Below, piece after piece: positions 48,541 through 58,532 of a stretch of 64,000 nucleotides of DNA (position 1 is its first letter; each line of letters starts with the position of its first letter). The translations under genes were made by a program, and so were the position numbers. The stretch is taken from contig NZ_CP018867.1 in NCBI RefSeq assembly GCF_002849895.1, positions 992,001 through 1,056,000 on the forward strand, read 5' to 3'. The notes under the pieces were generated by a model. The model was not told where the DNA came from. It saw nothing but the letters and a program-made list of their open reading frames with translations, and searched no databases. Source of the DNA: Companilactobacillus alimentarius DSM 20249 (GTDB lineage: Bacteria; Bacillota; Bacilli; Lactobacillales; Lactobacillaceae).

Positions 48541-49356
48541 TCACAACTCATTATACCAAGGATCATCTAATTTCTTTCGACGATAGATGAATAATCCAAT
48601 TGCTGCAAAGAATAACAACAATGATAACACTTGCGAAACTCTCACTCCAGGCAAAATATATAAACTATCTGTCCGCATTCCTTCCACAAAAAATCTCACA
48701 GCTGGATACCAAATTAAATAAGTCAAAAAGACTTCTCCGCGTTTTAAAAGGTGCTTTCGGTTTCTTAAAATTAAAATTAAGATTAATCCAATCAAATTAC
48801 CTAAAGACTCGTATAAAAATGTTGGTTGTCGATAAGCACCATTAATATACATCTGCTCAATTATAAAATGTGGCAAATGTAGTGATTGTAAAAAGTCTAA
48901 AGTCGTTTTAGCGCCAAAGGCTTCTTGATTCATAAAGTTGCCCCAACGACCAACGATTTGTCCCAATAGAACCGATGGTGCAGCAATATCCAACATCAGC
49001 CAAGGTGAAATATTTCGTTTCTTGCATAGAACTAATAAAACAATAAAAGCGGCAATCAATCCACCATAAATGGCAATCCCACCATGCCATACCTTGATTA
49101 TTTCACCAGGATTTGCCAAATAGAATGGCAATTCGAAAATAACGTAATACAATCGTGCCCCTACTAATGCGATTGGAACACCGTACAAGACTAAATCAAG
49201 AATATTATCAGGATCCAAATGTCTTCTCTTGGCTTCTCTCATAGCCATAATTACTCCAACCAAAGCTCCTAAAGCAATAATTACACCATACCAATGTATC
49301 TCTAAGCCACCCAAATTTAGAGCAATGGGATTTAATGCTAACAAACTAAAGTTCAT
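48541..49356 (-). CDS. lgt: Prolipoprotein diacylglyceryl transferase
   Basis: 271 residues, about seven helices. It transfers diacylglycerol to the lipobox cysteine of prolipoproteins, PstS of this window being one likely substrate. The Lgt signature [13 protein letters not shown] and the [14 protein letters not shown] region with the essential N-terminal His are present, as are the conserved YESLGNLIG segment and [12 protein letters not shown]. The start overlaps the hprK stop by one base (TAATG). Confidence 0.97.
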   Translation of the reverse strand: MNFSLLALNPIALNLGGLEIHWYGVIIALGALVGVIMAMREAKRRHLDPDNILDLVLYGVPIALVGARLYYVIFELPFYLANPGEIIKVWHGGIAIYGGLIAAFIVLLVLCKKRNISPWLMLDIAAPSVLLGQIVGRWGNFMNQEAFGAKTTLDFLQSLHLPHFIIEQMYINGAYRQPTFLYESLGNLIGLILILILRNRKHLLKRGEVFLTYLIWYPAVRFFVEGMRTDSLYILPGVRVSQVLSLLLFFAAIGLFIYRRKKLDDPWYNEL

Positions 49357-50315
49357 TACTTACCTTCTTTATCATTCTTTGTTTTTTCTTCATTTTCCTT
49401 AATTAATAGGCCTAAATTATCCTCAAACTTCTTAGTTGCGTCGTAACCCATCTTTTTAGCACGATAATTCATCGCTGCTACTTCAATGATAATAGAAATA
49501 TTTCGACCAACCTTAACTGGTACCGTAATCTGTGGCACATCCACATCAAAGAAAGTCCGACTATCTTCCAGAGTTCCAATACGATCATAATTTTTATCAG
49601 CTGACCAATTTTCAAGATTGATTATCAACTGGATCTCACTTTGAGAACGTACCGCACCAGCACCAAAAAGGTTCATTACATCAATAATTCCAATGCCACG
49701 AATTTCCAGCAAGTGATTCAAAATTTTAGGTGCTTCACCAACAATCGTCTTTTCATCACGTTGATAAACATCGACACGATCATCAGCAATTAAACGATGA
49801 CCTCGCTTTATCAATTCCAAAGCTGTCTCACTTTTACCGATTCCAGAATGACCTGTCAACAAGATTCCTATTCCATAAACATCAACTAAAACGCCATGAA
49901 TAGATTCTCTAGGTGCTAATTGTTCATCTAAGTATTCAGTGATCATACTTGAAAGGCGTGTCGTTGGTAGTTCTGAACCAATAACTGGAACATTATGCTC
50001 TTTAGCTGCTTTCAATAATTCCTTACTGGGTTGAATATTTCTTGATATCAATAAAACGGGTGTATCTTCGCGACATAATTCCAACATAACTTTATATCTA
50101 TTATTAGAAGTCATCGACCGTGAATATGACGTCTCTGTTTGACCAAACAATTGGATTCGTTCACTTGGATAGTAGTCAAAATATCCCGTTAGTTCAATTC
50201 CAGGACGAGAAATATCAGTTGTGATGACCTTCTTCTCTTTTAATAATTCTTCTCCAGCATAAACTTTCAATTCGTTATCTTTTACCATTTGATATACTGT
50301 AACAAAATTTGTCAT
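49356..50315 (-). CDS. hprK: HPr kinase/phosphorylase
   Basis: 319 residues. HprK phosphorylates or dephosphorylates HPr at Ser46 and so drives CcpA-dependent carbon catabolite control. Walker A is [14 protein letters not shown] (about 153-166). The family signature [19 protein letters not shown] and the preceding histidine-containing [12 protein letters not shown] are intact. GGGGG lies six bases before the ATG. The window has a matching CcpA target in front of hpf. Confidence 0.98.
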   Translation of the reverse strand: MTNFVTVYQMVKDNELKVYAGEELLKEKKVITTDISRPGIELTGYFDYYPSERIQLFGQTETSYSRSMTSNNRYKVMLELCREDTPVLLISRNIQPSKELLKAAKEHNVPVIGSELPTTRLSSMITEYLDEQLAPRESIHGVLVDVYGIGILLTGHSGIGKSETALELIKRGHRLIADDRVDVYQRDEKTIVGEAPKILNHLLEIRGIGIIDVMNLFGAGAVRSQSEIQLIINLENWSADKNYDRIGTLEDSRTFFDVDVPQITVPVKVGRNISIIIEVAAMNYRAKKMGYDATKKFEDNLGLLIKENEEKTKNDKEGK

Positions 50316-50366
50316 TGCTAACCCCCACTGATTTTATATTTATAATAATTTTATCATTTTAAAAAC

Positions 50367-50389
50367 AAAAAAACGCGCACTAGACGCGT
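50367..50389 (-). terminator. Terminator overlapping the end of the YvlD-like gene
   Basis: ACGCG and CGCGT form a short GC-rich stem that includes the last codons and stop of the gene, followed by a T/A-rich run on the minus strand. Confidence 0.75.
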
Positions 50390-50745
50390 CTTTGAAAATT
50401 ATTCATCGTATAACTGTTGATAATCGAGTTGCAAATTGCTAAAATGACTGCCACAACTAGGGCTGAACCAAAGCCATTAAAGCTAAAGCTTGTCGAACCG
50501 ACTAATGATGACGTCAGTTCCAAAGTGATTGCATTTATAACAAAAGAAAACAATCCAAAAGTTATAAACGTAATTGGTAACGAAATAATATGTAACAGAG
50601 GTTTAATAGTCCAGTTTAAAATAACTAGTACAATACTAGCAATAATAGCTGTAGCTAAACTGTCCACTCGAAACATATTCGGCAATAAACGCGCAATTGC
50701 TAAAAACAAAAGCGTTTGTATTGCCACTTTTATTAGTAACTTCAT
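50380..50745 (-). CDS. YvlD-like small membrane protein (phage_holin_4 family)
   Basis: 121 residues with about four helices (ALLFLAIARLL-like N-terminus, ATAIIASIVLVILNWTIKPLL, ITFITFGLFSFVINAI, ALVVAVILAICNSII). The Pfam-type name refers to holins, but chromosomal copies such as B. subtilis YvlD are not phage genes. It is paired with a PspC protein, as YvlC-YvlD are in Bacillus, which suggests an envelope-stress role. No PspA gene is near. Confidence 0.82.
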   Translation of the reverse strand: MKLLIKVAIQTLLFLAIARLLPNMFRVDSLATAIIASIVLVILNWTIKPLLHIISLPITFITFGLFSFVINAITLELTSSLVGSTSFSFNGFGSALVVAVILAICNSIINSYTMNNFQRRV

Positions 50746-50775
50746 TTCATACCCTCATTAATAGTCAATTTTAAA

Positions 50776-51027
50776 TCAGTAATATTTTTTGGCAGACTTT
50801 AATCTACGGCTTCGCTTATTAAAATCAGTTTCTTGAATATTACGCTTTTCTGGAAACCAAAAGACACAAATAACATAAACCAAGACTGGTAGAAAATAAG
50901 TGAATGGTAGTAGAAAAATAAAAGCAAGGCGAATCCAAATTGGATCAATTCCAAAGTGAGCACCTAGACCACCACATACACCAGCTAACATCCGATTAGT
51001 ACTTGATCTTGTGATTCTCTCTTTCAT
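50776..51027 (-). CDS. PspC-domain protein
   Basis: 83 residues. The PspC domain is clear (ITRSSTNRMLAGVCGGLGAHFGIDPIWIRLAFIFL; core AGVCGGLGAHFGIDPIWIR) with one or two membrane helices and a basic tail (KRSRRLKSAKKYY). In Bacillus YvlC-type proteins take part in the phage-shock/envelope-stress response. It stands between phoU and the YvlD-like gene. Confidence 0.88.
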   Translation of the reverse strand: MKERITRSSTNRMLAGVCGGLGAHFGIDPIWIRLAFIFLLPFTYFLPVLVYVICVFWFPEKRNIQETDFNKRSRRLKSAKKYY

Positions 51028-51084
51028 ACAACTTCACCTCGACTTGTCCAAAAAATATACTACATATTCATAAAAATATCAATA

Positions 51085-51765
51085 TTACTCATCAATATCA
51101 GGAATATGCTTCCGATTCAGTTCTACCACATGTCCGGTATTCAAGTAAACAACCCACTCACAAATATTGGTTGCATAATCGCCAACTCGTTCCAGATAAC
51201 TTGCCACCAACATATATGATGAACCACTTAAAACATTTTCGACCGTCTTTTGCATATCTTTGATACATAGCTCGTTAATCAGACCGCTCTTAGCATCTAT
51301 TTCAATATCGCGGTGAGCAACCTCTTCAGCCATTTTGCTATCTTTTTTCAAGTATGCTTCCAATGAATCTTCAACAATACTTGTACTCATATCACCCATC
51401 TCAGCAATTAATTTCTCAATTTCGGGAATTCTCGTTTCACCCTTAACCCTAATTGTTTCCTGAGCAATACTAACTGCATGATCGCCCATTCTTTCTAAAT
51501 CAGAACTTGCTTTTAAAACCGTTACAATCATTCTCAAATCAGATGTTACCGGTTGTTGTAAAGCAATCATTTCAAAAGATTCCTTTTCGAGATCCATCTC
51601 TCTTTTATTAATCACATGGTCATTTCTGATGACCTCTTTGGCAAGAGCCTTATCATGATCAATATATGCCTTAACGGATTTCATAATAGCTTCGCTAGCC
51701 ATCATACCCATTTCTGAGAATCGCAAATGTAAGTTATTTAATTGTTCTTCGAAAGTAGTGCGCAT
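51085..51765 (-). CDS. phoU: Phosphate transport regulator PhoU
   Basis: 226 residues made of two helical PhoU repeats. Each repeat contains the metal-binding pattern (DLERMGDHAVSIAQ and YLERVGDYATNICEW). PhoU links the Pst transporter to the PhoR kinase and limits phosphate uptake. It begins 11 bases from the pstB stop and is the last gene of the pst operon. Confidence 0.97.
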   Translation of the reverse strand: MRTTFEEQLNNLHLRFSEMGMMASEAIMKSVKAYIDHDKALAKEVIRNDHVINKREMDLEKESFEMIALQQPVTSDLRMIVTVLKASSDLERMGDHAVSIAQETIRVKGETRIPEIEKLIAEMGDMSTSIVEDSLEAYLKKDSKMAEEVAHRDIEIDAKSGLINELCIKDMQKTVENVLSGSSYMLVASYLERVGDYATNICEWVVYLNTGHVVELNRKHIPDIDE

Positions 51766-51776
51766 CGTTTTTTCTC

Positions 51777-52535
51777 CTAACCGAATTTTCCTGAAATATA
51801 ATCTTCAGTTTGTTTTTCTTTTGGATTTAAGAAGATATTCTTTGTCTTATCCATCTCAATCAATTCCCCATTCAGGAAGAAAGCAGTTTGATCGGATATT
51901 CTCGAAGCCTGTTGCATATTATGTGTAACGGTAACGATAGTATAATCCTCACGTAACGCCAACATCGTATCTTCAACTTTAGCTGACGATATTGGATCCA
52001 AAGCTGACGTTGGTTCATCTAATAAAATAATATCAGGTTTCACTGCTAAAACTCTAGCAATACAAACTCTTTGTTGTTGTCCACCAGATAATGACAAAGC
52101 ACTTTGATGCAGCTTATCTTTCACATCATCCCAAACAGCCGCATTTTTTAAACTAGTTTCTGCAGCTTCGTCCAAAGTAGCCTTATCTTTAATTCCAGCT
52201 AATCTCAACCCATAGATAACATTATCATAAATAGAAAATGGGAACGGATTTGGCTGTTGGAAAACCATTCCAACCTGTTTTCTTAACGATACTGTATCAA
52301 TATTAGGAGCATAAATATTTTTACCATTTAATGAAATGGTCCCCGTAATTGTAACATCAGGAATTAAATCGTTCATTCGGTTCAAACATCTTAAATAAGT
52401 TGATTTCCCACAACCTGAGGGTCCAATCAGAGCTGTGATCTCATTTTTATTGAAGTCAAGATTAATTCCCTTTAATGCTTCTTTTTTACCATAAAATAAA
52501 TGTACATCAGAAGATGTTAAAATTTTTTCTGCCAA
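51777..52535 (-). CDS. pstB: Phosphate ABC transporter ATP-binding protein (second copy)
   Basis: 252 residues. Walker [17 protein letters not shown], signature [16 protein letters not shown], Walker [16 protein letters not shown] and the H-loop VTHNMQQ are all present. It powers phosphate import through PstAC. Two adjacent pstB genes are common in lactobacilli and Bacillus. The sequence differs clearly from the first copy, so they are old paralogues. Confidence 0.97.
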   Translation of the reverse strand: MAEKILTSSDVHLFYGKKEALKGINLDFNKNEITALIGPSGCGKSTYLRCLNRMNDLIPDVTITGTISLNGKNIYAPNIDTVSLRKQVGMVFQQPNPFPFSIYDNVIYGLRLAGIKDKATLDEAAETSLKNAAVWDDVKDKLHQSALSLSGGQQQRVCIARVLAVKPDIILLDEPTSALDPISSAKVEDTMLALREDYTIVTVTHNMQQASRISDQTAFFLNGELIEMDKTKNIFLNPKEKQTEDYISGKFG

Positions 52536-52544
52536 TTTTATCTC

Positions 52545-53351
52545 CTATCCAAAATGTCCTGAAACATAGTCCTCAGTTATTTTAATCTTAGGACGTGTGA
52601 ATATTTTTCTAGTTTCATTAAATTCCACCGCATGTCCCAAGTGGAAAAAAGCAGTGTAATCGCTAATTCTAGCAGCCTGTTGCATATTATGCGTCACAAT
52701 AATAATTGTATAGTTATCTTTCAAATTCAACATTGTCTCTTCAACGTTAGACGTAGAAATTGGATCTAACGCACTAGCTGGCTCATCCATTAACAATATA
52801 TCCGGCTTCATTGCAATAGCTCTAGCAATACATAAACGTTGTTGTTGACCACCTGAAAGAGCTAACGCACTTTTATTTAAATCATCTTTAACTTGATCCC
52901 ATAATGAAGCCTGCTTTAATGTTGTTTCAACTATTTCGTCTAATTTTTTCTTATCATGAAGTCCATGACGTTTTAGAGCAAAAGTAATATTATCATAGAT
53001 TGACTTAGAAAACGGATTAGGACGTTGAAATACCATACCAATATGTTTTCTCACCTCGTAAATATCAACATTATTTTTGTTAATATCGAGACCACGATAC
53101 ATAATCTTACCTTTAACACTAGCACCTTCAACGTTATCATTCATCCGATTCAAAGATCTAAGAAACGTTGATTTACCAGAACCAGAAGCACCAATAAGTG
53201 AAGTGATCTTGTATCTTTCAAATTGAAGTGAAGCTTTATGCATTGCTTCCTTTTCACCGTAAAATACTTGTAGATCCTCTGTTTTTATTGCAATTTCATG
53301 TTTATCTTCATCCAAATGAAGGATGTATTGTTGATCATTTTGTTCCGTCAT
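52545..53351 (-). CDS. pstB: Phosphate ABC transporter ATP-binding protein (first copy)
   Basis: 268 residues. It has a 15- to 20-residue N-terminal extension relative to the other copy. Walker A GASGSGKSTFLRSLNR, signature [16 protein letters not shown], Walker B ILLMDEPASALDPIS, and VTHNMQQ are intact. It lies directly downstream of pstA. Confidence 0.97.
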   Translation of the reverse strand: MTEQNDQQYILHLDEDKHEIAIKTEDLQVFYGEKEAMHKASLQFERYKITSLIGASGSGKSTFLRSLNRMNDNVEGASVKGKIMYRGLDINKNNVDIYEVRKHIGMVFQRPNPFSKSIYDNITFALKRHGLHDKKKLDEIVETTLKQASLWDQVKDDLNKSALALSGGQQQRLCIARAIAMKPDILLMDEPASALDPISTSNVEETMLNLKDNYTIIIVTHNMQQAARISDYTAFFHLGHAVEFNETRKIFTRPKIKITEDYVSGHFG

Positions 53352-53354
53352 ATA

Positions 53355-54242
53355 TTATTTACCCGTCATCTTTTTGTAAACTAAATTCCCAATATATCTT
53401 GAAAGAAGGTTAAAAATCAAAACAGCTATAATCAATACCGCTGAGGCACCAGCTGAGACCTGAACGGCATCTGGAATCAAACCTTCAGAGTTAACCTTCC
53501 AAATATGAACTGCCAAAGTTTCCGCTGGACGCATCAAATTCAAGGGACTCGTAATACTGAAAACGTTGAAATTGGTAAAATCTAATGGTGGAGCACTTTG
53601 ACCAGCCGTATAAATTAAAGCAGCAGCTTCACCAAAAACTCTACCAGCACCGATAATCATACCAGTAATGATTCCTGGCAAACCATCAGGGATGATAACG
53701 TGAATGACTGTTTCCCATTTTGAAAGTCCTAAAGCTAATCCTGCTTCACGTTGTGACTGTGAAACTGAGCGTAAAGAATCTTCAACATTTCTAGTCAGTA
53801 TGGGCAAATTAAAAACTGTCAACGTTAATGCCCCGGAAAGAATGGAAAATCCAAATTTGAAACTAATTACGAATATCAAAAAACCAAACAATCCCACAAC
53901 AATTGATGGCAAAGAACTCAAAACTTCGATGGAAACTCGAATCAATTCCACCAGCTTATTTTTACCCGCATATTCAGATAAATAAATTCCCGCTGCAATA
54001 GAAATAGGAATTGAAATCAGCATTGATAAAATTAATAGGAAAAATGAATTAAATAACTGTATTCCAACACCACTTCCAGCTTGAAAAGCTTTTGAACCTG
54101 AAGTTAAGAAATGCCAATTAACATAGCGTAATCCACTACCTAGGATATACAGTAGTAATCCTGCCAGGATCAAAACAATGACCCCTGACATGAAATAAAT
54201 CACGCCTGTAGCGATTTTATCTTTTGTTTTTTCATTGAACAT
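53355..54242 (-). CDS. pstA: Phosphate ABC transporter permease PstA
   Basis: 295 residues with six helices. The binding-protein-dependent transport motif is EAGLALGLSKWETVIHVIIPDGLPGIITG (EAA loop, core EAGLALGLSKWETV), where it contacts PstB. GVGIQLFNSFFLLILSM and LSSLPSIVVGLFGFLIFV are typical of PstA. Its start overlaps the pstC stop. Confidence 0.97.
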   Translation of the reverse strand: MFNEKTKDKIATGVIYFMSGVIVLILAGLLLYILGSGLRYVNWHFLTSGSKAFQAGSGVGIQLFNSFFLLILSMLISIPISIAAGIYLSEYAGKNKLVELIRVSIEVLSSLPSIVVGLFGFLIFVISFKFGFSILSGALTLTVFNLPILTRNVEDSLRSVSQSQREAGLALGLSKWETVIHVIIPDGLPGIITGMIIGAGRVFGEAAALIYTAGQSAPPLDFTNFNVFSITSPLNLMRPAETLAVHIWKVNSEGLIPDAVQVSAGASAVLIIAVLIFNLLSRYIGNLVYKKMTGK

Positions 54243-55162
54243 TAGAACTCACCCCGCTTAGCAATGGTTCTAATCACAAAGTTGAACAACAATGACATTA
54301 ACAATAACAATAGTGCCAATGACCAAAGAGCGTTATTAGATGTAGATCCCATAATGGTATTACCCATATTCATAGTTAAAACACTGGTTAATGTAGAAGA
54401 TGGAGATACTAAATTCTGTGGTAAAAGCATGGCATTACCAATAACCATCTGTACTGCTAAAGCTTCACCAAAAGCTCTTGACATACCAAAGACAACTGCC
54501 GTCAAAATACCGGGTGTGGCCGAGCGTAAAACAACTTTATAAATTGTTTGCCATCTTGTAGCACCTAATGCTAAAGAAGCTTCACGGTAATATCTAGGAA
54601 CTGATTTCAAAGCATCCACAGACATGGATGTAATTGTTGGCAAAATCATTACAAATAGAACAAATGAGCCTGCTAAGATACCAAATCCACTTCCCCCAGC
54701 AATTTTTCGAACAAAAGGAACCACGATAGTCAATCCAATGAAACCATAAACAACTGAAGGAATACCAACTAGTAATTCAATAACTGGTTGTAAAATTTTT
54801 CTTCCCCAAGTTGGTGAAATCTCAGTCATAAAAATTGCGGCAGCTATTGCAAACGGTGTCCCTATCAATGCCGCAATCAATGTGACTGAAAATGAGCCGA
54901 CAATCATTGGTGCAGCACCAACGATAGGGTGTCCTGCACTATCTAATTTATTTGGCGCCCAAACTGAATGAGTCAAGAAATCAATTGGGTTAACGCCATC
55001 TTTGATAAAAATAATGACCCCTCTTGACGCAATAAAGCCAATAATTGTAACAACTAGTAAAACAATAATGGCAGTAAAACTGAAAGAAATTATCTTACCT
55101 CGAGTTTCCCTTTTAGCCGAAACAGACTTTTTAGTTAAACTTTCCCTAATTGGATCTTTCAA
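54242..55162 (-). CDS. pstC: Phosphate ABC transporter permease PstC
   Basis: 306 residues, six helices. The family segments VELLVGIPSVVYGFIGL-like (ELLVGIPSVVYGFIGL), EASLALGATRWQTIYKVVL (EAA loop) and RAFGEALAVQMVIGNA are present. The start is TTG with GGGGG at eight bases, directly after the pstS stop. It forms the channel with PstA. Confidence 0.97.
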   Translation of the reverse strand: MKDPIRESLTKKSVSAKRETRGKIISFSFTAIIVLLVVTIIGFIASRGVIIFIKDGVNPIDFLTHSVWAPNKLDSAGHPIVGAAPMIVGSFSVTLIAALIGTPFAIAAAIFMTEISPTWGRKILQPVIELLVGIPSVVYGFIGLTIVVPFVRKIAGGSGFGILAGSFVLFVMILPTITSMSVDALKSVPRYYREASLALGATRWQTIYKVVLRSATPGILTAVVFGMSRAFGEALAVQMVIGNAMLLPQNLVSPSSTLTSVLTMNMGNTIMGSTSNNALWSLALLLLLMSLLFNFVIRTIAKRGEF

Positions 55163-56038
55163 TTACTTTACCCCCTTGGAAACGGGCGTAACATTGCCCT
55201 TATAATCCTTTTGATACTTCATTTCTTTAATAGGTACATAGTTCATTTTTTTAACAACATTTTCCTGCACGTGATCCGTCATAATGAAATCAAGGAAATC
55301 CTTTGTCATCCCTGTTGGATTACCTTTAGTGTACAAATGCTCATAAGACCAGATTTTCCATTTATTATTTTCAATATTTTCAACGGTTGGCTTAACATTA
55401 TCTATTTCGACAGTCTTAACCGAATCATTCAAGTATGGCATAGCTAAATAACTAATTGAGCCATCAGTGTTATTGACGATTTGTCTAACCATCCCACTGG
55501 AATCTTGTTCTTGTGAACGAACGAATGGGGTACCATTCATTACATCACTTTCAAATGATGAACGAGTACCACTACCGTCAGCTCGATTAATAATTGTAAT
55601 TGGTAAGTCTCGTCCACCAACTTGTTTCCAGTTCTTTACTTGACCTGAAAAAATTTGTCTTAATTGTTTAATGGTCAACGACTTCACTCTTACCTTTTTA
55701 TTGACCACGGGGACCATTCCTACTGCAGCAATACGATGATCAACTAACTTACTAGCATCAATATCTTTTTTTTGCTCAGCATATAGATCGGAATTACCGA
55801 TGTTAACTGCGCCTTGTTGAATCTGGCTCAATCCTGTTCCAGTTCCCCCACCTTGGACATTCACATATTCATTAGGGTTATCCTTAGTAAATTCTTCCCC
55901 GGCAAGTTCAACTAATGGTTGAGCAGCTGACGATCCAACTGCTGTAATAGTTTTTTGGCTTCCGCTGCCTTTGCAACCACTTAAAATAAAAATACTTGAT
56001 AATACGATTGCAAATAATGCGACAAGTCTCTTTTTCAA
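55163..56038 (-). CDS. pstS: Phosphate-binding lipoprotein PstS
   Basis: About 291 residues. A lipoprotein signal peptide (MKKRLVALFAIVLSSIFILSGC) has the lipobox LSGC. The mature part has the phosphate-binding segments TAVGSSAAQPLVE, VQGGGTGTGLSQIQQGAVNIG and INRADGSGTRSSFE. It captures phosphate outside the membrane and delivers it to PstCA. I chose the TTG at 56038 with GAGGTG at six bases; the ATG further upstream would add residues before the signal peptide. It is the first gene of the pst operon. Confidence 0.97.
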   Translation of the reverse strand: MKKRLVALFAIVLSSIFILSGCKGSGSQKTITAVGSSAAQPLVELAGEEFTKDNPNEYVNVQGGGTGTGLSQIQQGAVNIGNSDLYAEQKKDIDASKLVDHRIAAVGMVPVVNKKVRVKSLTIKQLRQIFSGQVKNWKQVGGRDLPITIINRADGSGTRSSFESDVMNGTPFVRSQEQDSSGMVRQIVNNTDGSISYLAMPYLNDSVKTVEIDNVKPTVENIENNKWKIWSYEHLYTKGNPTGMTKDFLDFIMTDHVQENVVKKMNYVPIKEMKYQKDYKGNVTPVSKGVK

Positions 56039-56062
56039 TGTTCTCACCTCTATCGGATTAGG

Positions 56063-56091
56063 ATAATACATTTATGTATATTTTTTGTATA
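56063..56091 (-). promoter_or_regulatory. Putative pstS promoter
   Basis: On the minus strand TATACA, a 17-base spacer and TATTAT. I found no clear PhoP-box direct repeats (TTAACA-like) upstream, although PhoP control would be expected. Confidence 0.45.
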
Positions 56092-56149
56092 AAAACCATC
56101 CTGAAAACAAATTATTTTAGTTTCTCCAGTTTGATTCGAATCATATAAT

Positions 56150-56199
56150 AAAAAATAACGAACATAGAATGAAATAATATTCTACGTTCGTTATTTTTT
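56150..56199 (-). terminator. Terminator between phoR and the pst operon
   Basis: A long hairpin (arm AAAAATAACGAAC, then ATAGAAT, pairing with ATTCTA and GTTCGTTATTTTT) is followed by T-rich sequence on the minus strand. It separates the phoPR transcript from pstS. Confidence 0.88.
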
Positions 56200-56214
56200 G
56201 TTCAATATTTAATT

Positions 56215-57864
56215 CTACAAAGGAATATTGACTGTGAAAGTAGTTCCTAATCCGATATGTGATTCAAGTCGAATATCTCCATCCAAAGTGTCTAAGGTTT
56301 CTTTAACAATAGCCAAGCCTAATCCGGTTCCACCAGTTTCCAAACTTCTTGAACGATCTACTCGATAAAATCTTTCAAAAATTCTTCCTTGATCAGTTTC
56401 TGAGATACCAATACCAGTATCCTTAATAACAAATTTAATTCGATTTTCAATCTCGTCGTGGTGTACTTCAAGATCAATCTCACCATTTTCTTTATTATAA
56501 GAAACAGCATTCTTTATCAGATTTCTAAAAATCAAATTAATCTTTTCTTTATTGATCGATACCTCTTCATTACCAAAGAATTTCTTTTTAACTGTAAGAT
56601 TATGTTTTTTAATCGGCAAAGCTTGTCGCTCTAAGATTTGGTCAATATCTTCATGCAGATTGACGGTTTCTGCTTTATAATTGCCCTTTTTCACTCTTGA
56701 AAGTGACAAGATATCTTGAATTAATTCTGTTAAACGAATGCTTTCACTGTGAATAATTTTTAAGAAATGATCCAATTTTTCTGGATCATCTTTAGCACCA
56801 TTCAATAGGGTTTCAGAAAAACCTTCGATCGAAGTAACCGGCGTCTTCAATTCATGACTAACATTATTAACAAAATCAACTTGCATTCTTTCAATTCGAC
56901 GACTTTCCGTCAAATCATACAAAATAACTAATACCTGTTGATCAAAATCTTCACGCGAGTGTACCAAACGAATTACATTAGCATCAACAAACTTTTGTGA
57001 GTTACCAATTAATTGAATCTCACGATGATGGTTTTTATTTTTCTTCAAGGTATGCTCAATCATTCGACTCAAACTATAAGTCTTAACATCCTCAATAAAT
57101 GGATGAATATCGTTAGAAATATTAACGTCCAATAATCCAGACATTGCTTGGTTATGCATCAAAATATCACCTTGAGAATTCAACAACATTACCCCAATAG
57201 GCAAATGTCCTACTAAACCACGAAAACGTCGCTCACGTAAACGAACATCGTCACGTAGGTCATTGATATCCATGCTAATCTTATTAGTCTGTTCTACTAA
57301 TCCATAAAGTTCGTCATCAGGAGACAATATCAGTGACGACATTTCTTTGTTTTTACGAACTCGACGAAGATTTTCAGTAACGCTCTTAATATCATTACTC
57401 AAAATCTGTCGTTTCCGATAGTAGAATAGAATTACTGAATCAGTAATAACAAAATACATCAATGCTACCAAGACAAATGTTAAAGGTGCTTGGCTCCACA
57501 AGCGATTGTACTGTTTAGCAACCACATAACGACTTGAGCCAGACATATAATACATAATTCTTTCACCCAAATTAGTGTCAGTTATATAATTCTTCCCTTG
57601 TGCCACTCGACCTCGATGAAACATATCATAAGCTTTCTTCTGAAGATACGTCTCCTCCTTGTTGCTGTCTACATATTCAAGACCAGCGATTTTAGCTGCT
57701 TCACTAGGATCATGATTCTTTTTTAATTCTTGATATGAAATAGTCTCTTCAGTAAACATGTCTTTTTGTGAATCTCCCAAAATAGTATCGGAAAATATCA
57801 CTAACACCACGAAGATAACTACTGAGATTAAAATAGCGATAATTGGTCCTATTCTTCTTTTCAT
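56215..57864 (-). CDS. phoR: Sensor histidine kinase PhoR
   Basis: About 549 residues. Helix one (about 5-27), an extracytoplasmic region, helix two (about 125-148), a HAMP-like linker, a PAS domain (GLVGHLPIGVMLLNSQGDILMHNQAM), the HisKA box with the phospho-accepting His in FVNNVSHELKTPVTSIEGF, and the ATPase boxes NLIKNAVSYN, KDTGIGI, FERFYRVD, GGTGLGLAIVKE. It senses phosphate state together with PstSCAB-PhoU and phosphorylates PhoP. I prefer ATG at 57864 (GAGG at seven bases) over the ATG two codons before it. Confidence 0.95.
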   Translation of the reverse strand: MKRRIGPIIAILISVVIFVVLVIFSDTILGDSQKDMFTEETISYQELKKNHDPSEAAKIAGLEYVDSNKEETYLQKKAYDMFHRGRVAQGKNYITDTNLGERIMYYMSGSSRYVVAKQYNRLWSQAPLTFVLVALMYFVITDSVILFYYRKRQILSNDIKSVTENLRRVRKNKEMSSLILSPDDELYGLVEQTNKISMDINDLRDDVRLRERRFRGLVGHLPIGVMLLNSQGDILMHNQAMSGLLDVNISNDIHPFIEDVKTYSLSRMIEHTLKKNKNHHREIQLIGNSQKFVDANVIRLVHSREDFDQQVLVILYDLTESRRIERMQVDFVNNVSHELKTPVTSIEGFSETLLNGAKDDPEKLDHFLKIIHSESIRLTELIQDILSLSRVKKGNYKAETVNLHEDIDQILERQALPIKKHNLTVKKKFFGNEEVSINKEKINLIFRNLIKNAVSYNKENGEIDLEVHHDEIENRIKFVIKDTGIGISETDQGRIFERFYRVDRSRSLETGGTGLGLAIVKETLDTLDGDIRLESHIGLGTTFTVNIPL

Positions 57865-57866
57865 CG

Positions 57867-58532
57867 TCATACCTCTAAAATATAACCGAATCCATGTACG
57901 GTTTTTATTATTTGTGGGTCTTTTGTATCCTTTTCAATTTTATCACGTAGGTGACTAATTTGGATGTCAACCATCCGCATTTGTGAATTAGAATTCATCC
58001 CCCAAACACTGTTAAAAATTTGTTCACGAGAAACTACAATCCCCTTGTTTCTAATCAAAAACTCCAATAATTCGTATTCTTTTCTCGTTAAATTAATTTC
58101 TTTGCCATCAATTGTTAAACTTTTAATATCGGTATTCAGTTTGAAGTCACTTTTCTCACGTTTATTAGAGGTCCGTCTTAAGACAACTTCGATTCGAGCC
58201 AAAAGTTCCTTGATGCTAAAGGGCTTAGTAATATAATCATCAGCACCACCAACTAGTCCTTTGACCTTAACATCTTCTGAATCTACGGCTGTTAAAAAGA
58301 TTACTGGAGTTAAATTACCGCTCTGACGCATTTTTTTTAAAACTTCCATCCCATTCATTTTGGGAAGCATTTGATCCAAGAGCATCAAATCAAATGTATT
58401 CTGACTGACTTTTTCAAAGGCAATCTGACCATCGGCAGCAGTAGACACTTGATAATCATTACTTTCCAAATTATATTCGATCAATTCCAAAATTGCAGGT
58501 TCATCATCAACAACTAAAATTTTACTTTTCAT
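57867..58532 (-). CDS. phoP: Response regulator PhoP (OmpR family)
   Basis: 221 residues. The receiver domain has acidic pocket VVDDEPAI, the phospho-accepting Asp in DLMLLDQMLP, Thr in VIFLTAVDS and Lys in DYITKPFSIKEL. The C-terminal winged helix matches OmpR/PhoB (LTRKEYELLEFLIRNKGIVVSREQI, MVDIQISHLRDKIE). The start lies inside the last codons of prfB, after AAGGGG, so phoP may be translationally coupled to prfB. The phoR start overlaps its stop. Confidence 0.95.
   Translation of the reverse strand: MKSKILVVDDEPAILELIEYNLESNDYQVSTAADGQIAFEKVSQNTFDLMLLDQMLPKMNGMEVLKKMRQSGNLTPVIFLTAVDSEDVKVKGLVGGADDYITKPFSIKELLARIEVVLRRTSNKREKSDFKLNTDIKSLTIDGKEINLTRKEYELLEFLIRNKGIVVSREQIFNSVWGMNSNSQMRMVDIQISHLRDKIEKDTKDPQIIKTVHGFGYILEV

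Noticed and set aside
50380..50745. Phage holin and prophage remnant
   Set aside because: The family name is misleading; neighbours are phoU, pspC and hprK, and no phage structural or lysis genes are present.
56092..56149. PhoP binding boxes upstream of pstS
   Set aside because: No TTAACA-like direct repeats at regular spacing were recognised.
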